A stretch of 64,000 bases of DNA from Lysobacter sp. ISL-50 (GCF_018612875.1 NZ_JAGGRI010000006.1:37505-101504); one strand, 5' to 3'. Shown: positions 18,186 to 27,884, numbered from the stretch's first letter. The notes: a model not told the origin generated them from the letters alone. Numbers and translations are program-made.

Positions 18186-18275
18186 ATGATCGCCAAGGCT
18201 TCATCCCCGCTGACCGCCGCCGCGTTGGATGCCGCGCGCGCCGAGGCGGCCACCGTCTTCGCTTCGGCGGCCTGA
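18186..18275 (+). CDS. Possible 29-residue peptide between sigma factor and kinase
   Basis: ATG at 18186, stop TGA at 18273-18275, ending 6 nt before the kinase ATG. The peptide is Ala-rich (MIAKASSPLTAAALDAAR and 11 more residues) and could form a helix. It may be a small protein, a leader that couples translation to the kinase, or chance. No homology is recognised. Confidence 0.3.
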   Translation: MIAKASSPLTAAALDAARAEAATVFASAA

Positions 18276-18281
18276 TCGCGC

Positions 18282-21113
18282 ATGGATGCCGAGCGCTGGC
18301 AACGCCTGTCTCCGCTGCTCGACGCGCTGCTCGAGCTCGATCCGGTCGCCCGCGCCGAACGCCTGCGCGAACTGGGCGCGGACGATCCCTCGCTCGCCGA
18401 CGATCTGGCCGGGCTGATCGCGCTGGAGGAAGGCCACGAGGATTTCCTGTCCGAACCCCTGGTGACGCCGCAGGCCAGCGGCATGCGCCCGGGCGTGGAA
18501 GTGGGTTCGTACCGGCTGGAAAGCCTGCTCGGCGAAGGCGGCATGGGCCAGGTCTGGCTGGCCTCGCGCGCCGACGGCCTGTACCAGCGCCGGGTCGCGC
18601 TGAAATTGCTGCGCCCGGGCCTGGCCGACACCAACCTGCGCACCCGCTTCACCCGCGAACGGCAGATCCTCGCCCGCCTCGCCCATCCGCACATCGCCCG
18701 CCTGCTCGACGCCGGCGTGACCCGCGACGGCCTGCCGTACCTGGCGCTGGAATACGTCGAAGGCGAACCGATCACCGACTACTGCCGCAATCAGCGCACG
18801 CCGCTGGACAAGCGCCTGCGCATGTTCCAGCAGATCTGCGACGCGGTCAGCCACGCCCACGCCAACCTGATCGTCCACCGCGACCTCAAGCCGTCCAACA
18901 TCATGGTGACGCCGGGCGGCGACGTGCGCCTGCTGGATTTCGGCATCGCCAAGCTGCTCGACAGCAGCGACGTGCCGCTGCCCGAGCAGACCCGCACCGG
19001 CGCGCGCGCCTTCACCCTGCACTACGCCGCGCCCGAACAGGTGCGCGGCGAGCCGGTCACCACCATGACCGACGTGTACTCGCTCGGCGTGGTGCTGTAC
19101 GAGCTGCTCACCGACGCCAAGCCCTACAAGCTCAAGCGCCAGACCGACGCGGAATGGGAAGAGGCGATCCTCGCCGCCGATCCGATGCGGCCCTCGCAGG
19201 CGGTGCTGCGCTACGCCGACGCCAGCGACGCCGACATCGATCCGGTGTCGCTGCGCCGGCTCGGCCGGCAGTTGTCGGGCGATCTGGACAACATCGTTCT
19301 CAAGACCCTGGCCAAGCGGCCCGAGCAGCGTTATCCCTCGGTGGAAGCGCTGTCGCTGGATCTGCAGCGCTTCGAATCCGGGCGCCCGGTGCTGGCGCGC
19401 GCGCAGAGCCTGCGCTACCGCTTCAACAAATACGTCGCCCGCCATCGCTGGGCGCTGGCGACCGCGGCGCTGGTCGCGGTGGTGCTAAGCGCCGCGCTGG
19501 GCATCGTCGCCTGGCAGGCGCGCGAAGCGGTGGCCGAGGCCGCGCGCGCGCAGGCGATGCAGGACTTCATGGTCGGCCTGTTCGAAAGCGCGCGCGGCAC
19601 GCCCGAAGGCGAAGCGCTGGACCTGCGCGGCCTGCTCGACGCCTCGGTCGCGCGCGGCAATCGCGAACTCGCCCGGCAACCGCGCGCGCGCGCGGAGTTG
19701 TTCGGCGTGATCGCGCGCCTGCGCACCAGCCTGGGCGACTACAACGAAGCGCGCGCGCTGCTGCAACGCCAGACCGCGATCATGGCCTCGGCCGACGACA
19801 TCCCCGACAGCCTGCGCCTGGAATCGATGACCCAGCGCGGCAAAGTCCTGCGCCTGCTGAACCTGCCGCGCGACTGCGCCGCGCTGATGCAGCCGGCGCT
19901 GGACCTGGCCCGGCGCGAACAGTCGCAACTGCCGCTGCAGTCGAGCGAGTTCTATTCCGAACTCGGCCGCTGCCGCCGCGCCAACGGCGAACGCCAGGGC
20001 GCGCGGCAGTTGTTCGAGCGCTCACTGGCGATACGGCGCGAGATGCTCGAAAACACCGACGCGGGCGAAGTCGAAAACCTCATGGACCTGGCCAGCCTGC
20101 AAGCCGATGCCGGCCAGAGCCGCGAAGCGCTGCAAGGCTTCGAACACGCGCGCCGGCGCCTGCAGCAGCGCGTCGGCGACCGCCATCCGCTGCAGGTCGA
20201 GATCGGCCGCAGCCTGGCGGTGTTGCGCCGCGACCTGGGCCAACTCGGCGACGCCGAACGCGACGCCAGCGAGGCCCTGGCGATCGCGCTGGAAGTCAAC
20301 GGCGCGCAGCATCCGGCGACCCTGGCGGTGCGCCTGCAACTGGCCGAGCTGCACGTGGATCAGGGCCAGTACGTGCAGGCGCAGGCCGAGTTCGAACTGA
20401 TACGCGGCCTGCTCACGCAGCGGCTGGGACCGGATCATCTGCAACTGGCCAGCGTGCGCAATGCGCTCGGCCTGATCGCCTGGGAACGCGGCGACCTGGA
20501 CCGCGCTCTCGGCGAACTCGATCGCGCCATCGCCATCGTCCGCCAGCATCGCCTGCCCGCCGTTCAATCCGACCGCCTCGCCGAGCTGCTGTTCAATCGG
20601 GCCGTGATCCTGCACGACGCCGGGCGCGACACCGAAGCGCGCTCGGTGCTGGAACAGACCCGCAACCTGCGCATCCGCCGGTTCGGTCCCGAGCACGGCA
20701 GCGTCGGCGACACCGAGCGCGTGCTCGGCGACGTCGAACTGGCGCTGGGCGAACCCGAGCGCGCGCTGCCGCGGCTGCAGCGCGCCCTGCAACTCACCCG
20801 CGCGGCCTACGGCGAACGCCACCCGCGCAGCCGCCACGCCGAACTCGACCTGGCCCGCGCCGAAGCCGGCAGCGGCGACGCCGCCGCGGTCGCGCACCTG
20901 GATTCGCTGGCGGAACTGCCGACCACCAACGAAGACCTGCGCACGCTCGGCTGGCGCGCCCAGGCCTACGCCGCGCAGGCGCGCTGCGTGGGCACGCAGC
21001 GCGGACAGGCGCGGGCGAATCTCGACGGTTTGCTGCGCACCATCGCCGAAGCGCGGCCGGACGGCAGCGAGGTGGGGCGTGAGGCGCAGGCGATACGCGA
21101 CGCCTGCGAATAA
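18282..21113 (+). CDS. Transmembrane Ser/Thr protein kinase with TPR sensor domain (PknS-like)
   Basis: 943 residues. An N-terminal stretch (1-70) precedes a complete Hanks-type kinase domain: glycine loop GEGGMGQV (84-91), catalytic Lys108 in VALKLL, HRDLKPSN (199-206), DFG (219-221) and APE (250-252). A single membrane helix lies at about 389-412. The long C-terminal part (about 425-940) consists of helical TPR repeats, presumably periplasmic and ligand-sensing. The pairing with an ECF factor lacking its acidic region-2.2 patch matches the PknS-EcfP system, so the sigma factor is the likely substrate. The kinase has all catalytic residues. Confidence 0.93.
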   Translation: MDAERWQRLSPLLDALLELDPVARAERLRELGADDPSLADDLAGLIALEEGHEDFLSEPLVTPQASGMRPGVEVGSYRLESLLGEGGMGQVWLASRADGLYQRRVALKLLRPGLADTNLRTRFTRERQILARLAHPHIARLLDAGVTRDGLPYLALEYVEGEPITDYCRNQRTPLDKRLRMFQQICDAVSHAHANLIVHRDLKPSNIMVTPGGDVRLLDFGIAKLLDSSDVPLPEQTRTGARAFTLHYAAPEQVRGEPVTTMTDVYSLGVVLYELLTDAKPYKLKRQTDAEWEEAILAADPMRPSQAVLRYADASDADIDPVSLRRLGRQLSGDLDNIVLKTLAKRPEQRYPSVEALSLDLQRFESGRPVLARAQSLRYRFNKYVARHRWALATAALVAVVLSAALGIVAWQAREAVAEAARAQAMQDFMVGLFESARGTPEGEALDLRGLLDASVARGNRELARQPRARAELFGVIARLRTSLGDYNEARALLQRQTAIMASADDIPDSLRLESMTQRGKVLRLLNLPRDCAALMQPALDLARREQSQLPLQSSEFYSELGRCRRANGERQGARQLFERSLAIRREMLENTDAGEVENLMDLASLQADAGQSREALQGFEHARRRLQQRVGDRHPLQVEIGRSLAVLRRDLGQLGDAERDASEALAIALEVNGAQHPATLAVRLQLAELHVDQGQYVQAQAEFELIRGLLTQRLGPDHLQLASVRNALGLIAWERGDLDRALGELDRAIAIVRQHRLPAVQSDRLAELLFNRAVILHDAGRDTEARSVLEQTRNLRIRRFGPEHGSVGDTERVLGDVELALGEPERALPRLQRALQLTRAAYGERHPRSRHAELDLARAEAGSGDAAAVAHLDSLAELPTTNEDLRTLGWRAQAYAAQARCVGTQRGQARANLDGLLRTIAEARPDGSEVGREAQAIRDACE

Positions 21114-21156
21114 ATCGCTGCTTCGCCGCGCGGCGTGGCCGAGCGCGCGCGAAGTT

Positions 21157-21699
21157 TCAGTCGCCGTCCACGTTGGCGATCAATCCCAACAGATCGGTCG
21201 CGCCGACATCCACGCCGGCCTGCGTCAGCAAGGTCGTGATCTGGCCGCGGTGATGGGTCTGATGATTGAAGAAATGCATCAGCAAACTGCCGAAGCGGCG
21301 GCGCGAGAGCACGCCCTTCATGCTGGCGTAGTCCAGCGCGTGATCCAGATCGCTCTCGCTCAACTGGGCCACCCAGGTTTCGATCAAGGCGTCCAGGGCT
21401 TCGCGCTCGGCGCGCAGCGGCGGCAGGCGGTCGTGGACGATGGCGGCGATATCGAGCGGCCGCGGCCGCGGGCGGATCGGATCGAGCGCGGCGAAGCGCG
21501 CGGGATGGGTGGCGAAGCGATGCAGCCAGACTTGATCGGCGACCAGCAGATGATTCAACGTGCCCAGGATCGAGCCGAAGAACGCGCCGCGATCGGCGGC
21601 AATCGCCTCATGCGGCAGTTGCGCCGCGGCCGCGTACACCTTGTCGTTCATCCAACGGTTGTAGGCGGCCATCAACACCGCGTGTTCGCGCAGATTCAT
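21157..21699 (-). CDS. DinB-fold metal-binding protein
   Basis: 180 residues, a four-helix DinB/YfiT-like protein. The metal-binding histidines are visible in TLNHLLVADQVWLHR (helix 2) and FFNHQTHHRGQ (helix 3), the arrangement typical of the family. Members include thiol transferases and many of unknown role; the name refers to a DNA-damage-inducible Bacillus protein, not the polymerase. It is convergent with the kinase gene and appears monocistronic. Confidence 0.88.
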   Translation of the reverse strand: MNLREHAVLMAAYNRWMNDKVYAAAAQLPHEAIAADRGAFFGSILGTLNHLLVADQVWLHRFATHPARFAALDPIRPRPRPLDIAAIVHDRLPPLRAEREALDALIETWVAQLSESDLDHALDYASMKGVLSRRRFGSLLMHFFNHQTHHRGQITTLLTQAGVDVGATDLLGLIANVDGD

Positions 21700-21841
21700 C
21701 TAAGCGGCTCCTGCCGAGGGAGCGCCTGAGTTTAGCGGCCCGCGCGATTGGATTCGCGCGTTCCGCGCCGCGTCGGATCGCGAATCCGTGCTCTTGAGAC
21801 GCGGCGGATCGGAATGCATGCCCGCGATCCGCCGCGCCCGG

Positions 21842-24064
21842 TCAACGTTTGAACATGCCGTCGAACCAGGCACGCATCACCTCGCCGATCCGCGGCCGCT
21901 GCGGCGCAGCCGGCACGGCGGCGGGCGGGACCGCGGCCGGCGCGGCCGGCAACGCGGCCGGACGCGGCGTCGAGGCGCAACGAGGTTCCGGCGCCGCCGA
22001 GCGTGGCGCCGCGACGGTGGCCAATTCGACGCAGGCGGCATCGTTCGCGCCGGCTTGCGCGGCGAGCGTGGACACCGTCGCCACCTCCCGCGACAGCAAC
22101 ACGGTCGGATTGGCCGGGAAGCCCTCCCATGCCTTCGGCGTATCCAGCAGTTCGATCCGCGCGAGCGGCTTGTCGGCGGGCACGTTGATGCCCCAGGTGC
22201 GGAAACTGGCCTTGTTGTTGGGATCGCTGGCCTCGGCCGGCACCGCGGCAGTCGCACCGAACCACTTGCGGAACCCCTTCTGCAGCAGAACGTGCCTCAC
22301 GCTGCCGTCGGCGTAGGTCGCGCGCACGGTGTAGTCGCAACCGTTGTTCTGGCAAAACGACGAATACGCGCCGGCGCCGGGCACGATGCTCGCCCGTTGC
22401 GCCGCGTCGGTGGGATCGATGTAGCGCCGCAGATTGCCGCGGAAGGCTATCGGCGGATAGATCTGCGAAACCTCGGCGGTGCCGGCATGGCTGTAGGCGA
22501 TGGCGATGGCCTGCACCGCCACGTCGCGCTGCTCGGGCAGGCTGAGATCGAAGCTGTAAAGCCCCTTGCTCAGGGTCGTCGGCGTAACGTTGACCCAGCG
22601 CCGGTCGATCCCGTCCCAGCGCTTGTAACCGCCGGGGAAAGACGCATCGGCGACGATGCTGCCGCCGCTGTAGACGCGCGCACCCTTGCTGTCGATGGTC
22701 GTGGTTCCCTCCAGATGGCGCTGCATCATCGCGGCGCTGTAATCGGCGAAGGTCGCGAAGCGGTAGCCGCTGGCCTGGTCGCCGGCACCGCTCGCCATCG
22801 GGTCTTGCTTGACGCAACGGCCTTGCGCGTCGAGCTGACGCGGGCTGCCGTCGAACGTGTCGCCCGCGCAACCGTTGTAGCGCGTCGCGGTGGTCGGAAC
22901 GAACGGCGCCAGAAACTCCTTGCGCGTGCTGTCGTAGCCCCAGGCCGAGCCGGCGAGGCTGCCGCCGACGTAGGGATACTTGCCGGCGAGGTAGGCGTCG
23001 TTGTGGTGCGGCAGGCCCATCGCGTGGCCCTGTTCGTGGATGAAGATACCCTTGTAGGCGTAGTCGCCGGTGCCGGTATCGCCGCCGACCGATGCCCATC
23101 CGCCGCCGACGCCGACCACCTTGCCGGCTGCGTTGAAAGCGATCACCGGTGAGTAGTACTGGACCGGGCCGGGCGCTTCGCCGTTGGCGCTGAGCAGGTC
23201 GCCGAGAATGTCCAGCGCGGCGCTCAGGATCTGGAAACCGGCTTGTTCGTCGTTTCTGTTGCGCGCCAGATAGGCCGGCTTGGTTCCGGACGGCGCGATC
23301 GACAGCGTCGGCGACACCATCTTCTGCGCGGGATGGTTCTGCGCCACCAGACTGGCGACCGGCCATTTGGCGAAGATTTCGTCGACCGTCGCGGCATCGG
23401 GCGCGGCGGTGGTCGCCAGCGGCACCGAGTTGTTCTCGTCGGCGCCGAAAAGATACAGCGGCAACACGCGCAGCAGCACCGGGCTGTCGGCGCCGATGAC
23501 CGGCGCGCGAAAGCCGCCGGCGCGATGGTTGTCGGCGCGCGCGCGCAACTGCAGGCCGGGCACCAGCCATGCGGCCGGCAGGGTCGCGCTGTAGCGCCCG
23601 GTCGCATAGGCCGGGCCGCCGGCTTCGGTGGCCGGAATGGAACTGGACAAGGCCAGCGTGCCGAGCTGGACGCCGTTGACCCAGGCCTCTAATTGCGGGT
23701 TGCCGGGACCGAGCGCGGACAGGCTCAGCAGTGCCAGGGTTTCGCGTCCACCGACCGCGTGCAGGTTTTCCGTGGCCGCGGGCAGGCTCCAGCTCAGCCC
23801 GGCTTCGGGCAGCACATGGGTCTGGGCGAGTTGGAGTTCGCCGATTTCCAGCAGCGGCGCGTTCGCCGGCGGCTGCGGTGGCTGCGGTGGTTGCGTGGTT
23901 GGCGGTGTAGTCGGCGAACTGCCGGGAGGCGTCGTGGGCGAGGTGTTCGGCGACGGCGACGGCGTCGAAGAGGCCGCGGCGCGTTTCTTGCCGCCGCCGC
24001 ATGCGCCCAAGGCCAATGCGACGGAAATCCACAATGCCGCGACGGCGAAGCCAGGTGTGCGCAT
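21842..24064 (-). CDS. Secreted lipoprotein metalloprotease, peptidase M66 (StcE/dictomallein-like)
   Basis: 740 residues from the ATG at 24064, chosen for the AAGGAGC ribosome binding site and the lipoprotein signal ending in ALALGAC. A Ser/Thr/Pro-rich linker (about residues 28-65) follows the lipidated Cys. The catalytic motif HEQGHAMGLPHH (His343, Glu344, His347, His353) has the HExxHxxGxxH spacing of M66, and the following GGSLAGSAWGYDSTRKEFLAPF matches the WGWD...F block of StcE and dictomallein. StcE cleaves mucin-type glycoproteins. A Pro/Ala-rich tail near the C-terminus is unusual. The target here is unknown. Confidence 0.88.
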   Translation of the reverse strand: MRTPGFAVAALWISVALALGACGGGKKRAAASSTPSPSPNTSPTTPPGSSPTTPPTTQPPQPPQPPANAPLLEIGELQLAQTHVLPEAGLSWSLPAATENLHAVGGRETLALLSLSALGPGNPQLEAWVNGVQLGTLALSSSIPATEAGGPAYATGRYSATLPAAWLVPGLQLRARADNHRAGGFRAPVIGADSPVLLRVLPLYLFGADENNSVPLATTAAPDAATVDEIFAKWPVASLVAQNHPAQKMVSPTLSIAPSGTKPAYLARNRNDEQAGFQILSAALDILGDLLSANGEAPGPVQYYSPVIAFNAAGKVVGVGGGWASVGGDTGTGDYAYKGIFIHEQGHAMGLPHHNDAYLAGKYPYVGGSLAGSAWGYDSTRKEFLAPFVPTTATRYNGCAGDTFDGSPRQLDAQGRCVKQDPMASGAGDQASGYRFATFADYSAAMMQRHLEGTTTIDSKGARVYSGGSIVADASFPGGYKRWDGIDRRWVNVTPTTLSKGLYSFDLSLPEQRDVAVQAIAIAYSHAGTAEVSQIYPPIAFRGNLRRYIDPTDAAQRASIVPGAGAYSSFCQNNGCDYTVRATYADGSVRHVLLQKGFRKWFGATAAVPAEASDPNNKASFRTWGINVPADKPLARIELLDTPKAWEGFPANPTVLLSREVATVSTLAAQAGANDAACVELATVAAPRSAAPEPRCASTPRPAALPAAPAAVPPAAVPAAPQRPRIGEVMRAWFDGMFKR

Positions 24065-24527
24065 GATGTTGCTCCTTGCCACGCGGGCACTCGCGCCCGC
24101 GCCGATGAATGACGAATGGATTGAGCGTCCTGTTGATCGGCCGTCGCCAGTTGGCATGATCGTCTCCCCACGATCCGGCGCGGCTGCATCATAGCCATTC
24201 GTTTTCGCGGCGTCGCGACAGTTGTGCATCGCGTGTGGACGATTATTACGGCCGCACCAGAACCGCTATTTCTTCCGGATATTCGGCACGGAAAGTGCGT
24301 TCAACGCGACAACAGGTCGAGCCGATCCGGAGCACGCTCCGCACAACTTCGCCGTATCGCATCGTGCGCGGCAATCTTGTTCTGCGGGCTGGTTTTTCAT
24401 CCAGCTTGTTGAACGACGCGGTTGTCATCGCGCGATTCGGGCTCGATATCGCGCTCTTGCGCGGCGGCGGCTTCAACGAACTGCGAAACGCCGCGATCGA
24501 TTGGCAGCGCAAGCACACGTCGCGACA
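24065..24527. other. Intergenic region between protease and effector genes
   Basis: 463 nt. It should contain the protease promoter and the 3' end of the effector transcript, both leftward. Short frames exist on both strands but none shows a start site, a family motif or codon bias that I would support. No clear terminator hairpin is seen after the effector stop. Confidence 0.5.
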
Positions 24528-26387
24528 TCACATCGATCGCTTGGGTCCGCCCTGATCCGGATCGTCCGGCCCGCGCGTGCGCGCTTGCTGCTCCGATTGC
24601 GCGATCTCGGCCTGGGCCTGGCGGATGGAGTCGGTCTGGCGATAGCGCTCTTCGGCCGGCATCGAGACCGCCTCGGCCGTGCGCATGTGGGCGTGGTGCG
24701 CCGCCGGATCGGAAGAGGGATGGCCGACTCGATAGACATGCACCACATCGCCGGCCGCCAGGCCCGCGGCCGGCTGGTTGAACATCGCCCGGATGTCGTC
24801 GTGGGCCGAGAACCGCTGCTCCGCGGCGAGCGTCAACAAGCTGGCGCTCATGCGCTCGCTGCCTTCGTCCCAGGATTTACCGACCTGCCGGTCCAACTCG
24901 CGAACGGCGCCGCGGACTTTCTCCAGCAGGGCGTGATCGCGGTGATCGGAATCGTTCGGATCGCCGGGACGAGGCTGCGCAACCGTCGGCGCCGGGCTGG
25001 AAAACTCCAGGGGCAGCGCGGGAATCGGGCTGAGGTGCTGGTGCGTGCTGGCCGTATGTTGAAACAAACCCGCTCGAGGCGGGTTCGTGGTGGTGTCCAG
25101 GTAGGCCTGCGCTGTGCCCGCACTGCTGGGCGGCAGGCTGATGCCGTTGCGCTCGAGCAAGTCCTCGCGCAGCTTCAACTGTCCCAGGTCGAGCTGCATC
25201 CGCGGCGCCACCCCGTGCACGGCATGGGCGTAATTGCGTTCGAAATGGATCGCGCGGCTGATCGCGCCGGCGCCGTAGAAATTCGGATAGTCCGAATCGC
25301 CGTGATGGCCGATGCCGGTGGTCCGGTGGCTCGGCAAGCCCGGCGCGCCCGCGGGCGGCTTGTCGAAATAGTTTTGCGCCTGGGCGGCGATGTTGCCGGG
25401 GGTCATCGGCAGAGTGCTGTCTGGGTTGAAGGAGAGGCCTGGGCGGGCTTGGGCTTGCCGCGAGTTGGCCGGATCAGGCTGAATAAAATCGTGCAATCGA
25501 GAGTTTCGCAACAGCATCATGTTCGTAAGATTGGCTGCCGGATTAACTTGTCGCTCTCGGCTAACTAGCGAATTCCATCCCGCAATCTGCGCCCTGGCTT
25601 CGTCATCACGACCAGCGCCGATGAGCTGACCAACAGGCGCGGTGTAATCGTTGACGGGATTGTTGTCGGTGGCGATGGCCTTCGCGGCGGTATCGAACGC
25701 CCGATAGGCGATCACCTTGTCGGGGTGGTTGAAAGCATGCTGGGTTTCGTGGCCCAGCACGAAGGTCAGGTCCGGCGAGTCGAACCTCTGAAAACCTGCG
25801 GGAGTCCTCGCCAGCACCCTTGGCGGAACGCTCATGGTCTTGGTGTCGCCGTTGTACGTTCCGCCGGCGACCATGTTACTGAGCGGCGCGAAGTTCTCCA
25901 GCAGCATCCGATCGTTTCGATCCGATGGATCGACCGTCGTCGCCGCCCGTTTCATCTCCGCGGCCAGAACTGGAGAACCGTTGATGGTGAACTGCAGATT
26001 GCTCAGCATGTCCTGCGATACCTGCTGGGTGACTCCCGCTGCATCGACATAGGTGCCGTGAGCAAAACGCAGGCTCATCTCCTGCAGGCGCAGGCTGGCG
26101 CGCAGGTCCGGGTTGGCCGCCGTTCCGCCGGCCTGGAAGCCGTTGGACGGCAGCGTCACTACGCCCGAGGCCTTGTCGTACGTGCCCACGATATTCGGCC
26201 CCGCTCCTGTCGATGCCGACGCGAAGCCCGTCAGCTGGCGATTGGCGGCGGCTTGGTTCAAGCGCTGCAGCAGATCGGCATCGCTGGCGATGGTCGCGCG
26301 CAACTGTGCTTCCTGGTCCAGCGTCACGCCAGGTTGATGGGCGAACTGCGCGATCGATGCCCGTAGTTGAGTGTTGATGGACGGCAT
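24528..26387 (-). CDS. Antibacterial T4SS effector (X-Tfe) with XVIPCD tail and HExxH domain
   Basis: 619 residues. The C-terminal part (about 476-590) fits XVIPCD, the VirD4-recognition domain of Xanthomonadales bacteria-killing type IV secretion effectors: DPNDSDHRDHALLEKVR, then GKSWDEGSERMSASLLTLA, VVHVYRVGHPSSDPAAHHAHM and RTAEAVSMPAEERYRQ, then a Gln-rich tail. The N-terminal domain holds HETQHAFNH (His213, Glu214, His217) with a possible third zinc ligand at Glu263 (DDEARAQ), suggesting a zinc metallopeptidase toxin. There is no signal peptide, as expected for T4SS export. Two lipoprotein immunity genes lie immediately upstream, 3 nt away. The secretion machine is not in this window. 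Confidence 0.85.
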   Translation of the reverse strand: MPSINTQLRASIAQFAHQPGVTLDQEAQLRATIASDADLLQRLNQAAANRQLTGFASASTGAGPNIVGTYDKASGVVTLPSNGFQAGGTAANPDLRASLRLQEMSLRFAHGTYVDAAGVTQQVSQDMLSNLQFTINGSPVLAAEMKRAATTVDPSDRNDRMLLENFAPLSNMVAGGTYNGDTKTMSVPPRVLARTPAGFQRFDSPDLTFVLGHETQHAFNHPDKVIAYRAFDTAAKAIATDNNPVNDYTAPVGQLIGAGRDDEARAQIAGWNSLVSRERQVNPAANLTNMMLLRNSRLHDFIQPDPANSRQAQARPGLSFNPDSTLPMTPGNIAAQAQNYFDKPPAGAPGLPSHRTTGIGHHGDSDYPNFYGAGAISRAIHFERNYAHAVHGVAPRMQLDLGQLKLREDLLERNGISLPPSSAGTAQAYLDTTTNPPRAGLFQHTASTHQHLSPIPALPLEFSSPAPTVAQPRPGDPNDSDHRDHALLEKVRGAVRELDRQVGKSWDEGSERMSASLLTLAAEQRFSAHDDIRAMFNQPAAGLAAGDVVHVYRVGHPSSDPAAHHAHMRTAEAVSMPAEERYRQTDSIRQAQAEIAQSEQQARTRGPDDPDQGGPKRSM

Positions 26388-26390
26388 GAC

Positions 26391-27074
26391 TTAAGGTCCG
26401 AATGCATGAACGCTGATTTCGCTGACACAGGCATGGTTGAGCTTGGCATCGGGCGCATTGGCCTCGCGACGCGGGATGATCTGCACACGAACGTTGTTCC
26501 GTAAATATTGAAGTGCCAGCAGGCGCCCCAACTCGTCATAGTCGCCGGGATCGTCCCTCTTGAACCCCATGCCTGTCAGCGCAGCCTCATAAACATTGAA
26601 GTCCAGGCCACAAACCGCCTCCATGTCTTCCAACAAGCTACTGTTGATTCGCTCGTTTTCGTTTATGAATTCAAGCACAGCATTTGTGTAGCGTCTGTAC
26701 TTCGGATCGACTCCATAGCCGAAGCTGTATCGCCAAGCGGAATCTGGCAAGGTCATCGTCAAGAAGCCTTCATCCTTTTCCGATAGCCGAATCAACGGCA
26801 ATCGCATAACTTTCTGCACCCGCTCGCCCGACAACTCATCGAACGACTTCAAGCTATCGATCAACGCCAAGAAGCGACGCCCGATTTCCTCCGGCGTCAG
26901 TTCGGGATGCTCGGCCAGCGTGCTTGGCCGATAAGGAGCGGGCGAGACGATGTTCACGGCGGCAACTTCCTTGGGTGCTGGGACCGCAGTCTTCGGAACC
27001 GACGGATGCGCGCAGGCGACAAGCGTGAGTCCGGCAAGCGCCAGCGACGGGACACGAAATATCGAATGTTTCAT
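26391..27074 (-). CDS. Lipoprotein immunity protein, copy 1 (X-Tfi-like)
   Basis: 227 residues. The signal peptide ends in lipobox LVAC (Cys21); the +2 residue is Ala, consistent with outer-membrane sorting and a periplasmic location. The stop lies 3 nt from the effector ATG, so the pair is transcribed together with immunity first. The protein is nearly identical to copy 2 except in a central patch (about residues 115-160), where most differences cluster. Lipoproteins of this sort next to XVIPCD effectors serve as periplasmic immunity proteins. No named domain is recognised. The AT content is visibly higher than in neighbouring genes. Confidence 0.82.
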   Translation of the reverse strand: MKHSIFRVPSLALAGLTLVACAHPSVPKTAVPAPKEVAAVNIVSPAPYRPSTLAEHPELTPEEIGRRFLALIDSLKSFDELSGERVQKVMRLPLIRLSEKDEGFLTMTLPDSAWRYSFGYGVDPKYRRYTNAVLEFINENERINSSLLEDMEAVCGLDFNVYEAALTGMGFKRDDPGDYDELGRLLALQYLRNNVRVQIIPRREANAPDAKLNHACVSEISVHAFGP

Positions 27075-27200
27075 GGAAATCCCCGGTTACGCCAGCTCCC
27101 ATTTCCGGATGCACAAAATTCGTGCACTGGAGGTTGATTGCCGTTTGGTCCGTCTACTGCCGAAGATACACGGCACCAACGAAGATCGAAGAGCGACGGC

Positions 27201-27884
27201 TTAAGGTCCGAATGCATGAATGCTGATAGCTCTGGCGCAGGCATGATTGAGCTTGGCATCGGGCGTATTGGCCTCGCGACGTGGGACGATCTGCACACGA
27301 ACGTTGTTTCGCAGATAGTCTAGCGCCAGCAGGCGTCCGAGCTCGTCATAATCGCCGGGATCGTCCCTCTTGAAGCCCATGCCTATCAGCGCCACCTCAT
27401 AGGCGCTGAAGTCCAACCCACAGACTGGCTCCATATCTTCCAGTAATTGCACATTGAGTCGTTCTTTCTCATTGTTAAACTCAAATATGGCGTTAGTGAG
27501 CGAGCGATATTTCGGGTTAACGCCGTAGACGAAGCTGTATCGCCAAGCGGAATCCGGCAAGGTCATCGTCAAGAAGCCTTCATCCTTTTCCGATAGCCGA
27601 GTCAACGGCAATCGCATAACTTTCTGCACCCGCTCGCCCGACAACTCATCGAACGATTTCAGACTATCGATCAGCGCCAAGAAGCGGCGCCCGATTTCCT
27701 CCGCCGTCAGTTCAGGATGCTCGGCCAGCGTGCTGGGCCGATAGGGAGCGGGCGAGACGGTGTTCACGGCGGCAACTTCCTTGGATGCTGGGACCGCAGT
27801 CTTCGGAACCGACGGATGCGCGCAGGCGACAAGCGTGAGCCCGGCAAGCGCCAGCGACGGGACACGGAATATCAAATGTTTCAT
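27201..27884 (-). CDS. Lipoprotein immunity protein, copy 2 (X-Tfi-like)
   Basis: 227 residues, the same length as copy 1. The signal peptide and lipobox (LVAC, Cys21) are identical, as is most of the N-terminal half, including SLKSFDELSGERVQKVM. It differs in the central SFVYGVNPKYRSLTNAIFEF segment and at scattered sites near the C-terminus (for example ACARAISIHAFGP against ACVSEISVHAFGP). A conserved leader of about 125 nt separates it from copy 1. It may protect against a variant effector or raise immunity dose. No defect is visible. Confidence 0.82.
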   Translation of the reverse strand: MKHLIFRVPSLALAGLTLVACAHPSVPKTAVPASKEVAAVNTVSPAPYRPSTLAEHPELTAEEIGRRFLALIDSLKSFDELSGERVQKVMRLPLTRLSEKDEGFLTMTLPDSAWRYSFVYGVNPKYRSLTNAIFEFNNEKERLNVQLLEDMEPVCGLDFSAYEVALIGMGFKRDDPGDYDELGRLLALDYLRNNVRVQIVPRREANTPDAKLNHACARAISIHAFGP

